Shown here one piece after another: positions 22,159-33,731 of a DNA stretch of 64,000 nucleotides. The position numbers and the translations under genes are program-made. The notes beneath the pieces were generated by a model. It was not told the DNA's origin, ran no database searches, and worked only from the letters and a program-made list of their open reading frames with translations. Positions within the stretch are counted from its first letter, which is position 1. The number at the start of each line of letters is the position of its first letter. Source of the DNA: Septoria linicola (lineage: Eukaryota; Ascomycota; Dothideomycetes; Mycosphaerellales; Mycosphaerellaceae); assembly GCA_024114885.1 (NCBI GenBank), contig CP099424.1, positions 372,001 to 436,000 on the forward strand. The letters run 5' to 3'.

Positions 22159-24006
22159 ATGCACTTCGCACGCGTTGCTGCAGTCTTCCTTTCCGGCCTC
22201 GCCATTGGCGTGCAGGCCAAGGTCTTGGACCGCGAGCCCGTTGACGCTGTTATCAAAGGTAAGCATCAGGTCGTGACCGAAGCGGTCAGCGCCCTGTCTC
22301 CTCGCGGTACGTCCACTCGTACCACTACGAACGTCTACGGCCCGGTCCCCTTTACACTGGGCTTGAAAGCGTGGAACGTGACTACCATACGGACACTTTA
22401 TCAATTCACCGTCAGTGGCACTGTCTACGACCATATCGACAGATGGATCGATCACATTTCGTACGGCACTGCCACGATCACGATTCCTGCTATGACCGTC
22501 ACAAACACCTATCGCGCGCTCGAGAAACGAGCTGAGCCTTCCGCAACACCAGCCGCCGACCCAATGGCTCTCCTCGACTCTGCACTGTCAGCCACGCAGA
22601 ATTGGCCCTGCATCGTCAGTCCCTACATGATGCCAACTGCTTCTCCTCTCGCTGTCAACTGCAGGAAGACGGTTAAAGGCTGGCACAAGCTAAGCTGGAC
22701 CGCCTACGATGACCTCAATTCGACGTCGCACGCTGGAAAGAAGCGCTCTGAGGAGCTGCCTCAACTTCTGGGCGACATGCAGATTGCGCTTGTTAAAGGC
22801 ACTCTTATCGACTATGGAGGTCGCATTGGCAGTATCGTCGCAAACCACCAATTCCAGTTTGACGGTCCCCCTCAAGCTGGAAGCATCTTCACTGCTGGCT
22901 GGTCCCTTTGCGACTCTGCTGTTGGCCCTGTCCTCGCGCATGGTGGCCAGTTTGGGTTCTTCGTCTGCGGCTACGCGAACAACATCTACAACACTGTTGT
23001 AGACAACACTTGCGGCCGCGTCTACTTGGGACTGCTCGAGGCTTCTGGATCACTGGACTCGACAACTTCGAAGACTTTGACAACCAAGGGCAGCACTGAC
23101 ATTGTTTCCGCAGTCTCGATGACCACCAAAGCTTCTATGGCTACTCCCCATCTTCCAACACGCGGTCTTGAGAAGGAGAAAATCGACATCTCTCTGGTCA
23201 AGCGCGCCGATGAGGATGTCCTCATGGGCGATACACCGTACCCACTGAACTACATCTTGACCACCAAGACCTGGGTCGAGAAGGCTCAGATCGTCACTGA
23301 GGATGCCTATGAGGGCGAGCCGGCCACAATATACACTCTACCAGGTGGCACCTTTGTCGCAACTCTCCACCCAGCTACTTTCGCTGCCCCTGCTGCTGCC
23401 ACGAAGGTCAAGCGCGACGAGACTTCTCCAATCAACACCGGCATCTCTACAATGACTACGACCCAGTACGTGAGCACAGTCATTGTCCACGTCACGGAGA
23501 CACCCAGCGACCTCTCTCCGGCCACGATCTTATCGGCTACGGCATCAAATGGCACTTTGACCTCCTCAGAAACCTCGTCCATCCACGGAGCGATTGTCAC
23601 CGCTCCTGCCTTCTCCAGCGGGTCCGACGCCTCCTACTTCACCAAGACTCACCCTCTTGCCACAATCGCCGGTCAGATCTGCAAAATCAACGGTAGCTGC
23701 TTCCCATCCTGGAACGTCACTGCCAACTCCAACTTCACCACTCCCCTCACCGCCTTCTCCGCCTTCTCCGCCAATCTCACTGGCCTCACTTTCGCCACGA
23801 CCTCGACCTCGACTAGCACCTTCCACTCGACCCACACCACCACAACCGCTCTTGCCAGACCAAGCGAGCCTGTAACTGAGGAGGAAGTGAAGCTCAATTT
23901 GACAAGCGAGGAAGGCAGGCGCGTCGATATGTGTGGCTTTATCTGTGGCTGGATTGTGTTCTTGCTGATTTGGGGTACTTGCCACCTCATTTATACCTAC
24001 TTCTGA
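22159..24006 (+). CDS. Large secreted/membrane-anchored protein with several Kex2-like dibasic sites
   Basis: A single exon of 615 residues. The ATG in CACCATG context opens a signal peptide (FARVAAVFLSGLAIGVQA). Lys-Arg pairs that could be cut by Kex2 occur at several points (ALEKRAEP, AGKKRSEE, SLVKRADE, KVKRDETS). The middle domain includes WPCIVSPYMM and VNCRKTVKGWHKLSW with spaced cysteines. Ser/Thr-rich stretches with N-glycosylation sequons fill the C-terminal third. The C-terminus is a hydrophobic segment (GFICGWIVFLLIWGTCHLI) that may anchor it to the membrane. I do not recognise the family. A wall or surface protein is plausible by layout. Confidence 0.7.
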   Translation: MHFARVAAVFLSGLAIGVQAKVLDREPVDAVIKGKHQVVTEAVSALSPRGTSTRTTTNVYGPVPFTLGLKAWNVTTIRTLYQFTVSGTVYDHIDRWIDHISYGTATITIPAMTVTNTYRALEKRAEPSATPAADPMALLDSALSATQNWPCIVSPYMMPTASPLAVNCRKTVKGWHKLSWTAYDDLNSTSHAGKKRSEELPQLLGDMQIALVKGTLIDYGGRIGSIVANHQFQFDGPPQAGSIFTAGWSLCDSAVGPVLAHGGQFGFFVCGYANNIYNTVVDNTCGRVYLGLLEASGSLDSTTSKTLTTKGSTDIVSAVSMTTKASMATPHLPTRGLEKEKIDISLVKRADEDVLMGDTPYPLNYILTTKTWVEKAQIVTEDAYEGEPATIYTLPGGTFVATLHPATFAAPAAATKVKRDETSPINTGISTMTTTQYVSTVIVHVTETPSDLSPATILSATASNGTLTSSETSSIHGAIVTAPAFSSGSDASYFTKTHPLATIAGQICKINGSCFPSWNVTANSNFTTPLTAFSAFSANLTGLTFATTSTSTSTFHSTHTTTTALARPSEPVTEEEVKLNLTSEEGRRVDMCGFICGWIVFLLIWGTCHLIYTYF

Positions 24007-24768
24007 GGAAGGTGTGACTTTGCGTTGGGATGGAAGGATCGACGCTACTGAGACTTACTGCATTAGTTGGCAGGAGCGATGGGTATACGGTTGGAATGAA
24101 GAAAGTGCGGAAATGTGTTTCTTTTTCCTGCTTGTTATCGTGATTTGTTGTGCTGTTCTCTGCATCTTGATATCAGCTATGCCATTAATCTCGCAGACAG
24201 GGTCCTCTGCGAAAGAGCAGTATCACGGAGATGTCTGAGCATATTGACCAAGCTTTCTCTGGTTTTTTTCACGCTCTTTCCGCATTTTTGCACTGGCCGT
24301 GCCATCACATTCGCAGGCAGTGTGATTTAAGAAGGAGCTTTCCGATGGAGCGATGCAACGTAGTACCAGTTCGCAATTCTCCGCTATTTTGCAGCTACTA
24401 TGCCAATAGATTGGAGGAGAGCATGCTCAAGCAAGAGTTTGGCTGCCAGAGATCATGCTAGTCGATGACTTGCTTTCTCTACATTGTCGACTAAGCCATG
24501 GCATCGGGTTCTACCCTAGTTAAATCTGCATTTTGGACTGCTCGCGGAGGGCCTAGTGCGAGGCCTTGAATGGAAGGCCGTCTATGAGCATGGGTGGCAT
24601 CTCAGCTCAAGAGCCAGCGCGAGGTATAGCATCACCTTCGGCAGATACTACCGCACCGACACAGTGCACAGTTCGAAATTCCCATGGTAAAGCATTGAGA
24701 TAACCAAAGCATGCATACACGCAAGCCTCTCCATTGCTGTCAATAGTCCCTAGCGTTCTGTCCAGCCC
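24007..24768. other. Intergenic between convergent genes
   Basis: 0.76 kb. A hydrophobic short frame (24115-24330) has no support. Nothing else. Confidence 0.35.
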
Positions 24769-25323
24769 CTACCTCCCCGGCACAGCAGCATACCCTTCTC
24801 TCCACCTCGTATACCACGGCTTCACACTCGCCCAACCCAACAATGCCACAGTCGCAATGATAAAGATCCAAACCACCAACTGATCCTTCACACTATCCCG
24901 CTGGAAACACGTCGTGAAGACATTTTCTTCTTTCGCCCCAGCACATATAGGTAAATTGTAGGATAGACAGAATTGCTTGTTACAGTCTGCACATGTTCGG
25001 CCATGGACGCGGTTCTCGGAGCCGTTTGTGGGGAGGATGTCGCGGGGTTCGAGGGTCAAGTCATCGCGTAAGGCGAGGCGATTGGAAGGAGATGTAGGTT
25101 CTGCAGCGGGATTGTCCGAGGAGGGAGGAGCGTCGAGGGGGATGATGGTGCTGTTGGTGAAGCAGGTGCATTTGCAGAAGGATGTTGGTGCTGTTGATCT
25201 GTGTCAGCCTGGGAGGGAGGTATTGGAGATGTTGATGGAAGGCATACCAGCTGCGAGGGAGAGAGACAGGAAAGACAAGAAGAGCAGGATATATCGCCAC
25301 GTTGGTCGCTGTCTCATCATCAT
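24769..25323 (-). CDS. Conserved small membrane protein with signal peptide and Cys-rich lumenal part
   Basis: Two exons, 25323-25248 and 25190-24769, give 165 residues. Exon 1 starts with three Met codons and encodes a signal peptide (WRYILLFLSFLSLSLAA). The acceptor after AACAG keeps frame and yields APTSFCKCTCFTNSTIIPLD. The lumenal region has paired cysteines (CKCTC, CADCNKQFCL, LPICAGAKEE, TTCFQRDS). One transmembrane segment follows (LVVWIFIIATVALLGWASV), then a short basic tail. I have the impression of a conserved fungal family with this C-rich block, but I cannot name it. Divergent from the nucleolar protein gene, with 203 nt between the starts. Confidence 0.7.
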
Positions 25324-25526
25324 TGCTATAGCATAATCATGGTATCATCAATTGATCTGATCAGTGTCGAGATGAAGCTCTCTTCTACACCTCACGACAT
25401 TCACATGCAGCGGGAAGCAGCCGCTAGCGCCGAAAACAGGGATGTGCACCTTAATTTTCGGGCCATTTTCCAGCTCAGCTTCCATCCAAATCCGCTCCAC
25501 ACATTTCACTATGCGCCGGTGACACC

Positions 25527-27158
25527 ATGACCACCACCGAAGCCCGCACTCGTCTACACATTACTCCCTTTAATCCTTCACTGCTTGATCGCTACGTTCC
25601 GCCTGCAGTGCAGCCACTCGCGACAAACATTTCTTACCATACTGTCGAAACATTTCCCGAGCGAGGATTCGGCTACGTCGAGCTGCCAGAAAGTGAAGCA
25701 CAGAAGCTGAAGAAGAAGCTGAACGGCATGATGTTGAAGGGCACAAAAGTCAAGATCGAAGAAGCGAAGCCAGAGAGAAAGCGCAAAGGAAGGGAGGAAG
25801 AAGAACCTGTGCACGATGAGGATGACAGCAAAGCTAGGAAAAAGGCCAAGAAGGAGAAGCGAAAGGTCGGCGAGCTTGTGCTCGAAGGCCATGAGTTGCC
25901 CGAAGGACGCCATATCAAACGTGGTTGGGGAGAGGACAAAGTGAAAGGTAGGAAAAGCAGTAAAAAGGACGACAGCATCAAGGATAAGAAGATGATATTT
26001 AAGACTGTCGTGCCGCCGAATAAGATCGAGGTGGAGAAAGATGGTGCGAAGAAGAGCAGGACGAAAGAGAAGAAGGAGCTGGAGGAGAAGAAATCTGGTC
26101 GGAAAGAGGTTGTTGTGACGGAGGGCAAGAAGAGTAGCAGGCCAGCTGCTGGTGGGAAATCGAGGAAGTCTGAGCTGAGGTATGAGGATGGAAAGGGGTG
26201 GGTTGATGAGGATGGGGAGGTTGTTGAGGCAGAGACTGATAAGCAGAAGAGGAAGAGGGAGCGGAAGGAAGCGAAGAAGGCTGCAAAGGAAGCTGTGAAA
26301 CAATCTGAGCCGGAGGTGCAACAAGATTCTGTCATGGAAGAGGCGCCTGAGCTTGACTCTGAGCCAGAGGATGAGGGCACCACGATCGAGATTGCACACG
26401 CTGGTCTACCTACTCGTGAGGCTTGGTCTGGCGATGAAGATACCGCATCGAGTCCCACTGTTTCGTCTGTGTCGTCAGTCTCATCTGACTCTGAATCTGA
26501 GGAGGCATCCGAAGCAGAGTCAGCGTCAGAACCGGAGTCAGATGCGGACACGGAGGCTGGTCTGGACAAGCAGCTCGCCGAAGCTCAAAGCAATACAGTC
26601 TCAAACAAGAACACTCAAACTCCCGAAGCCACATCTCTCCCAGTCGGCGAAGTACAGACAAAAGAGGTTCATCCTCTCGAAGCACTCTTCAAGCGCCCCG
26701 CACCAAAAGCAGATCAGTCGCCAAAGCCCAAGCCCACACCCATCGACACATCCTTCAGCTTCTTCGATGCCGGAGGCGACATCGATGGAGACGACGTAGG
26801 AGCAACCGCAGAAATTCGCATTCCCCAAACACCGCGCACGAAAGAAGATCTCGCCTGGCGGGGCCAAAGATCCGCTGCTCCCACTCCCGACACCGCCGCT
26901 ATTGGGAAGAAGTTCGACTTCTCCTTCGCTGGCCAAGACCACGAGGAGGAGGAAGACGAAGACGAAGACATGGTGGACTCCGAAGTCGCCCAAGCGAGAG
27001 CTGGTGCTGCAGTAGGCGAGCAAGAGGAAAGTGAGTTCAGGAAATGGTTCTATGAGAATCGTGGATCGTTGAATCGAGGGTGGAAGAAGAGGAGGAAGGA
27101 GGAGAGGAAGAGTTTGAGGCAGAGGGAGAATAGGAAGGTTGGGAGGAGGATAGCATGA
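25527..27158 (+). CDS. Nucleolar RRM-like, highly charged protein (NOL8-like)
   Basis: A single exon of 543 residues. The first ~80 residues look like a degenerate RRM (RLHITPFNPSLLDRY, then GFGYVELPESEAQKLKKKLN and GTKVKIEEAKP). Long Lys/Glu-rich tracts with many KK and KR clusters follow, then an acidic Ser/Asp/Glu segment (SSVSSDSESEEASEAE region). The C-terminus is basic (FRKWFYENRGSLNRGWKKRR). This architecture matches fungal relatives of nucleolar protein 8, often labelled SRP40-like suppressors, with roles in ribosome biogenesis. Assignment to NOL8 is inference from the N- and C-terminal patterns. Confidence 0.7.
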   Translation: MTTTEARTRLHITPFNPSLLDRYVPPAVQPLATNISYHTVETFPERGFGYVELPESEAQKLKKKLNGMMLKGTKVKIEEAKPERKRKGREEEEPVHDEDDSKARKKAKKEKRKVGELVLEGHELPEGRHIKRGWGEDKVKGRKSSKKDDSIKDKKMIFKTVVPPNKIEVEKDGAKKSRTKEKKELEEKKSGRKEVVVTEGKKSSRPAAGGKSRKSELRYEDGKGWVDEDGEVVEAETDKQKRKRERKEAKKAAKEAVKQSEPEVQQDSVMEEAPELDSEPEDEGTTIEIAHAGLPTREAWSGDEDTASSPTVSSVSSVSSDSESEEASEAESASEPESDADTEAGLDKQLAEAQSNTVSNKNTQTPEATSLPVGEVQTKEVHPLEALFKRPAPKADQSPKPKPTPIDTSFSFFDAGGDIDGDDVGATAEIRIPQTPRTKEDLAWRGQRSAAPTPDTAAIGKKFDFSFAGQDHEEEEDEDEDMVDSEVAQARAGAAVGEQEESEFRKWFYENRGSLNRGWKKRRKEERKSLRQRENRKVGRRIA

Positions 27159-27538
27159 TTGGGATGAGAGATTTCAGTGGCGATGACCGATGCACTCCTC
27201 TCCGCTCAACTCATGCTGCACAATGTCCAGGCTCACCTAACGCCAGTTCGTTCAATCTGGCTCGATGTTCCCATACACAGTTGTGTCGGCGACAGGCGGC
27301 GCATCATCGCAACGCGCCAAGACACTTACGCATGATCTCAGCCATTCTCAATGGGCGGCTCCACCGTCTCACGTGACGTCCCACGGCACAACCCGCATTT
27401 TCGGTGGTGGCTGTGTTCTGGCTACAGCCTCACACTCAGAACACTGCACTTCTGCATCATTGACCGCGTTTCTAACTTAGAACATGGTCCCCATTATCCG
27501 CGAGATGAAGTTCCACCGCAAGGCCTTCGTCGACCATA
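27159..27538. other. Intergenic
   Basis: 380 nt, no gene. Frames here are short and without motif. Confidence 0.35.
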
Positions 27539-28823
27539 ATGTCGGAACGCAAACATGCGAAGCAGGATGCCTCGATCGCTCTCCTACAGGCCATTGAGCA
27601 AGACGAACAACGCAGTCCACCGAGCGAGGTCCTCAATAAGCAGCCAATTTTCGGAGCCTACCAGTATAGACCGATGCGGGATCCCTCCTCCCAGATTCGC
27701 CTGCTGAAGTACCGGCCTTACGCAGGATTCGATGGACTGTCTTTCCACGTATCGTGGTGGTCGATGAAGGACGCTCCCAGATACAATGCGATCTCTTACA
27801 CGTGGGGCGAGGAGAGTAGCATCACGATCTTCGTGAACGGAATGTCCATATCGATCTGGCAGAACTGCTACGACGCGTTGCATCAAGCTTTGGGATTCGA
27901 CGAGGGCGCTTACATCTGGATCGACTCCATTTGTATCAATCAAGACGATGTACGCGAGAAGAATGCCCAAGTGCAAAGAATGTTCGATGTCTATCACAAC
28001 GCTGAAAATGTTCTCGTTTGCCTAGGCGATCATGCCGACAATAGTGAGCTCCTGGTGAAAAATGTGCTCATCGTTCGCATCGGCCGACTTGAGCCGCTGG
28101 CTGAAGAATTTTGGGATCTATGAAACAAATCAAGTCGAAGTCGTTGAATCTCTGGAAGAAAGCGACATCGGTCTCACGGAGGCAGAGACCTTCCACGCAC
28201 TTCAAGCGGCATTATTTGCCTTCGGGAAACGGAGCTACTGGAGCCGCATGTGGACAGTGCAAGAGATCTGCGCCGGTTTTGGTTCGGCACAGCTACTCTG
28301 GTGCGACGACGTCGTTCCCTGCACATCCTTGGTCTTGCTGTGGGAATTCTGCGAGGAGTTCAGGTCGGATGAATACGAATGGCGCCAGATCCCGGGTCTC
28401 TTTTCGTCGGTATCGTGACTATATATGTGGGTACAGCTCAGAATGCGGATCTGGCCTTCCATGACTTTGTTGAACACGCGAGAAGGCGATATATTGGTTA
28501 TCTGGCCGGCATACCTTCAACTGAAACACATCGGCCTCGTCTTACGACAGAGGCATGGGAGCTCCCTGGACGTAGTTGGTACCTGCCTGGCAGAAGATGA
28601 TTTGATGGTTTGGGTATGGGCGATCAAAGACACGCTCATTCCTCTCATGAACACAGACCACGTACCGGATGGTACCATGTTCGAAGCTAGATTGAACCTG
28701 GAAGCGTCGGTCGAAGATTTCATGCTACTCTTTCACCTCGACTGCGCTGACGAGCCAGGGCGCAGAGAGCCCAGGAATGACTTGCTTCGTCTCATGATGA
28801 GACCTTTAAGCAGAGGACAGTGA
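27539..28823 (+). pseudogene. HET-domain (heterokaryon incompatibility) gene, multiple frame breaks
   Basis: From the ATG at 27539 the first block shows a typical HET domain (YNAISYTWGE, then YIWIDSICINQDDVREKNAQV and ENVLVCLGDHA). At an A5 run near 28060 the reading must shift by one base to continue (DLSRWLKNFGIYETN, then SYWSRMWTVQEICAGFGSAQ). A second block ends at 28418. Further HET-like pieces continue in a third frame (AQNADLAFHDFVEHARRR) and a fourth (REGDILVIWPAYL, to 28823). No splice sites reconcile these frames. HET proteins trigger cell death when unlike strains fuse. This copy should be non-functional unless the assembly has errors. Confidence 0.65.
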
Positions 28824-29648
28824 TGTCTCAGACGACAGTGATCAGTCTGAATCAGATAACAATGATCAATCTGCAGAATCAACCTATGTTTCGTCTCGAT
28901 TATCATTACGAGCCTGGCAGGTACTCAACAATCTACGATGCACATCGATGACCATCAGGCAGGAACGATGAAACTGGCCACTTGTATCGCACGATACACT
29001 TCGGACTACTTCTTCGTGATATGGTCAGAGCAGTGAAGTCATTTTCTTCCACAGGCTGTACGAAGTGTCTCGGGCTATGCCAAAGCCACATGGGCGCCAC
29101 GCAAATCTGGTTCATGTCGGTACTCTGGACCATATTGACAAAGGCTTTCACGATCTGGTTGACCAAGCTCACAGTGATGATGCCACTCTCCACTCAACTT
29201 ATTCAATCAGCGTGGATATCTGCTTAGCAGACACTCTTGTCGCATTAACGCCATCATTGTCTTAGGACCAATGTGAGCGGAGTTTTGAACTTGATGGCGG
29301 ACGTGCCACTATGCCGCACATCATTCAGACAGAGCCCAGAATTGCAGTGGTAGCGGGTATCAGGTTGGTGATCAGCGGACGACAAGAGTTTTCTGCGACG
29401 TCGATGTCGCTGCGGGAGGGGTTTGTACAGAGAGGTTCGCCTGGGAGTGTGAGCACGAGAGAGCAGAAAGGGCGAGACGTCTGTGGGCGTACGACGGAGC
29501 CAAGCTGTCTTGTATGTGGTGATGTGAGCGGAATGTGAATGTCAGTATCTGTAAAGCAACCAAAGGCAACTGGCGAACGAGAAGTAGCAAGTAGTTGCTT
29601 TATAAATTGGATACAGATGAGCGAAGCTGCATACATCCTTTCATGTAG
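28824..29648. other. Intergenic, possible downstream HET debris
   Basis: 0.8 kb of short frames. I see no further HET motif and no other gene. Confidence 0.3.
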
Positions 29649-31377
29649 TCAATCCTCCAGCATGAAGTCATCTTCAAGCAGACTCTTGCTCGCGACAAAG
29701 CTGAAACCACCAAAAGGATCATTCTCAGCAGCGACATATGGATCTGCAGTGATGTCTCTCATCTTGAGATTGCGAGACACGACTGGGCTGAGGGGTAGAT
29801 CGGTAAACTCTTGCGCGAAGTTCTCGGCGAGCTCTGGGTCAGTGACGACTGGCTGAATTGGCTGTCACATTGTTAGCGCATGTCATCCAGAGTAAGATAG
29901 GACGTGAACTCACAGGCTCCATCTCCCGCCTCTCGAGCTGCTTCCAATCAATCTTCTTGAAGAAGCGATGCGCCTTCAACTCCTTGACGCCCTTTGCAGT
30001 CGTGCCACCAAGACGCTTGTGCGGCTCCTTGCGAAGAAGACGAGTGAGAATGTCCTTCGCATCTGGACCCAAATAGTACGGCAGCTGCAACTTCTGCTTG
30101 ACAATGTTCTGCTGAATCTTGGCGTGGTTGTTGCCTCCGAAAGGCGGTTGACCAGTGAGAAGATCGCATCCTATTGCGCCCAATCCCCACCAGTCCACCG
30201 AAAAGTCGTACGGCTTGCCCTCGACAACTTCCGGCGCCATGTAGTCGATGGTGCCTAGAATGCTGTTGGTGCGTTCCTCTTCTTCAGCAGAAACCTTGGA
30301 GAGGCCAAAGTCGGTCAACAGAAGATGACCTTCTGAGTCGAGCAAGCAATTCTCTGGCTTGAGATCGCGGTAGATGACACGCACATTCTGGTGCAGATGC
30401 TCGAGAGCAAGAACCATTTCCGCCATGTAGAACGCCGCAACTTCTGCTGTGAACATGCCCTCCATTGCCAAGTGGGTGAAGAGCTCGCCGCCTTGAGCAT
30501 ATTCCAGGATGAGATATAGCTTTTCATGATCCTGAAATGCATAGTACAATTTGACCACGAACGGGTGTCGGTTGACGGACTCAAGGATGTTGCGCTCAGT
30601 GCGGGTCTGCTCGATGAGGCGCTTGTGAACAGTGAGACTGGCCTTCTTGAACTGTTTTTGCGCGTAGAGCTTGCCAGTACATTGCTGCTTGACGAGATGG
30701 ACTGTGCCAAAGGCGCCCTTGCCGAGGCATCGAAGTGGCTCGAAGTCCTCTGCGTGCATCTTGCGATGGATGGAGGCAGTTCTTAGACCACCCTCGATGG
30801 CCTGTGATGCGAAGATAGGAGTCTGAGATCCGGATCCGGCCAGCGGGCTGATGAAGTCGATGTCCAGGGGAACATGGTAAGTCTCCATCTCCGTCTTGTC
30901 CCCATCGCTACCTGCAGAAGATAGTGTAGTAGTGGTAATCGAGGTGTTAGACATGACTCGAGCAAGACTAGGCCTTCTGCTGTCCAAATTCAGTGCATCC
31001 AGGCGCTCCCGCAGACAGCTAATGCCGCCCTGAGGTGTGGCTGGTCGCAGCGCTGGACTGATGGCTCCAATTCGAGGCGTGTTCACGCGAGTGCTGACGC
31101 GAGAAAAGTCGGACTCTTCGCCATCTGTGGTGACTGGCGTCTCGAAGCCTTTAATGACATTGACTGCAGGCGCAGCAGCTGGCATGCCCTTCTTCTTGTT
31201 CTTCTGGCGCTGCTTCTTAGCCTTCTTACGAAGTGCTTCATGGTCAAGCTTTGGGATGGGCATGAGCTGTTCAGTGGGCACTTCTCGCGGTGTCATACGC
31301 GGAGTACCAATCTGCATGGGCGGGGAGCGCTGAATGCCCAGGTCGGCGTAGCTGGGCTCAATATCCATGGCTGGCAT
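29649..31377 (-). CDS. AGC-family serine/threonine kinase, ribosomal S6 kinase-like
   Basis: Exons 31377-29914 and 29861-29649 (52-nt intron, GTGAGT to TGACAG) give 558 residues. A Ser/Pro/Thr-rich N-terminal ~205 residues precedes the kinase domain: Gly loop LGKGAFGTVHLV, catalytic Lys in YAQKQFKKA, HRD-equivalent VIYRDLKPEN, DFG in LLTDFGLSK, activation loop TNSILGTIDYMAPE. The AGC C-terminal extension carries turn-motif-like LPLSP and the hydrophobic motif FGGFSF, needed for PDK1/TOR control. Close relatives are S. pombe Psk1 and yeast Ypk3, which phosphorylate ribosomal protein S6 downstream of TORC1. All catalytic residues are present. Confidence 0.85.
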
Positions 31378-32397
31378 AATTCACTTGCTGCCTCGAATCA
31401 TGCGGGTTCCCTGTTCCCGGAGCGCGTGAAAAGCAGCCTGAGCGGCTATCACGTTTATCTGCTGACTACGCAGTCTGCATGTGACAGACACGGGTGAATG
31501 TGTGCCAGTCTATGGCACGTCTATTTTATTTGTGTCGGCTCGTAATGGAGCCAAAGTGTCGTTTTCGCCCAGTTTCAGGTAATCTGCCTTACACTGGGCC
31601 TTGCACACCTAGCCAGTCCAACGCGGCGAAGCTCGAATCCGTGCGAGACAGTCCTGCAATGCCGCTTGGGAAATCAGCGACAATTGCGCCGGGAAAGCTC
31701 GTGTACGTGGTCGCGGTAGGAGCGGAGTAGCCCATCGACGATATTTCGAGTTTGGCCGTGTGTTTGCTGAGGTCGCCAGGTGTCTCTGACGACGTGAATA
31801 GTTGGTGGCAGAGGTGTATGAGTGGTGGTGTATGAGTGGTTGTCAGTCAGGAGCCCGAAGAGATCATTTCCACTCTCACCTGCCAACAATTCGTGACAAA
31901 GGCACGGACCACAATTTCGCGCCTAAATTTAGCTCCACATTTCTCTAGAAGAGCCGCATCCGTTCAATGAAGCACGTCCTCTCCTACAATGCACAATGCA
32001 TTCAGCACTGGAATCTCGCGCATGCCACGCTCCTCTGCGACACTCGGTACATACTAGATGGCCTCAGGCTATACATTCCAAAGTCAGCACAAACAATTGT
32101 CTGCCTGGAATGAACGACGCCCACGGAGACCGAAATCTTATCATGATTACAAGCGAGCAACAGCATGAATCTACGAAGTACGACTCTCGGTATGTGTAGT
32201 ATGGAAGAGCATTTCAGGCAAAGCCATCACTACTGTAGCGAATGTGCTGCTGCACTCTTTCACCTGCAGCGCATGTTCTGTATAGCGAAGTGCCATCCGC
32301 CTGACCTGGGTTTGCTTACTGTTCACTCGCCTGCCCACCGCGCATGGCTTGCGTTTTCGAAATGCAGAACGCGCACGATGCATAGAGCCTTCTTCCT
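31378..32397. other. Intergenic with a 14-bp tandem duplication
   Basis: 1.0 kb. A perfect 14-bp direct repeat (GGTGTATGAGTGGT, twice) lies at 31813-31840. No gene seen; it includes the kinase promoter. Confidence 0.4.
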
Positions 32398-33054
32398 TCA
32401 AGCTCCATCCGAATTCTCTCCACCGCCCTCCTTGCCACCCTTACCCTGCTCAACACTCTCCTGCTCACTCATCTTTCCCATCGCCTTCTCCCACATCTCC
32501 TTCTCCTTCGCCTCCTTCTCCCTCTTCTCCCGCTCCCTCATCTCCTTCCTCACAAGCACCTCAATATCAGTCGCTTCCATCACCCGCTCAACTTCCTCCT
32601 CGAAAGCAGTACGTCCACCAGCAAACACACCGCTGTGCCCGATAGAGGGCTCCGGAACCTGCAGATAGAATCTCTTGGCGAGGGACAGACTGTTGTCGAC
32701 CAAGAACTGGGCCTCTTCTTCGTGCTTCTCGGTGGGAACCTCTTGCATGCGCTCACGGACAAAGTCGGCAAGGTCGGTGGCGTCGTTGATAGAAGCGGAT
32801 TCGAAGATGAGTGGGATGGTTTGCTCAAGTTTCTTGATAATACGCTGAGAGGTTTTCTGGAATGCGGTGTTGGCCTCTTTGGAGATCGGCATTGTGGTGA
32901 AGAAGAGGAACCGAGGAGATGGTTCATCGTTGTTGGAGCTGGTGCTGTTCGACATCTTGAACATTGGTGTTGCTTGTTTGATAGTTGAGAACTGTGAAGG
33001 CTTCTGTCGAAGAACGGATGCACGGAGGAGGCGTTGGAGAATGACCTGGCTCAT
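32398..33054 (-). CDS. Hypothetical protein with charged coiled C-terminus, possibly mitochondrial
   Basis: A single exon of 218 residues. The first ~30 residues are rich in Arg, Leu, Gln and Ser without acids (SQVILQRLLRASVLRQKPSQF), which could be a mitochondrial presequence. An internal Met in FKMSNSTSSNN is the alternative start. A middle domain contains PRFLFFTTMPISKEANTAF and FYLQVPEPSIGHSGVFAGG. The last 60 residues are Glu/Lys repeats predicted to be a long helix or coiled coil. Family not recognised. Confidence 0.55.
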   Translation of the reverse strand: MSQVILQRLLRASVLRQKPSQFSTIKQATPMFKMSNSTSSNNDEPSPRFLFFTTMPISKEANTAFQKTSQRIIKKLEQTIPLIFESASINDATDLADFVRERMQEVPTEKHEEEAQFLVDNSLSLAKRFYLQVPEPSIGHSGVFAGGRTAFEEEVERVMEATDIEVLVRKEMREREKREKEAKEKEMWEKAMGKMSEQESVEQGKGGKEGGGENSDGA

Positions 33055-33731
33055 GTCGAAGAACTGGATCGATGTGCGGGAGAAGTAATTGAAGAATGGC
33101 CTGGACTAAGTGCTCCTGCTCCTGTTTGCTCCCATGCCTTGCAGTGGACCAGAACAACGAGGTCTGCAGGCTCCTGCATCAAGCATCACTGTTTGAAAGA
33201 ACTAGCAAACTAGCAATGCGGCTGCGTGCATGGAATGTCCGGCATGGCAGGCCATCTCACACCGCTTCACGCAAAGTCAGTACGCAAACGCGTCAAGAAA
33301 GGCTCCCAAGTGGGTGATGCTCCTGTAAAAGAACAGTGTGAGCAAGGCTGTGGCCAGATAATTGTGGCTACAAGTACAGTCCACAAGTACATTTTGATAG
33401 TTCTAGTGATACATTTCCATCCCATTCTTCCTACTCTTACACCTTGCACTTGACTCATGAACGATGCTCATCTGCGAGCTCCCTGCCGTCACGTATAGTA
33501 GTAGTAGTAGTAGTACACAGTGCTTCGCACTTCCATTCTTGCGCCGGCGCCAGGCCTGTGTCGGCATATTAAAAGTCGTAGTTCCGTAAAGTTCTCAATC
33601 CAGAATTAAAGTCGTATCGTTCCAAAGCTTCGCGTCCAGCGCCAGTCGAAGAGTATAGCACACTCAAGTCGTGCGTCTCAGAAGCATAATTTCTCATTCC
33701 AAATCAAGCCTCATGTTACCGACTGGATCCT
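33055..33731. other. Intergenic
   Basis: 0.68 kb, contains the TAG microsatellite listed separately. No gene. Confidence 0.35.
33496..33513. repeat. (TAG)6 microsatellite
   Basis: Six perfect TAG units in a row in intergenic DNA, a likely length-polymorphic site. Confidence 0.9.

Noticed and set aside
25673..26569. Long Ser/Phe-rich minus-strand frames
   Set aside because: Antisense shadows of the Lys/Glu-rich nucleolar protein gene.
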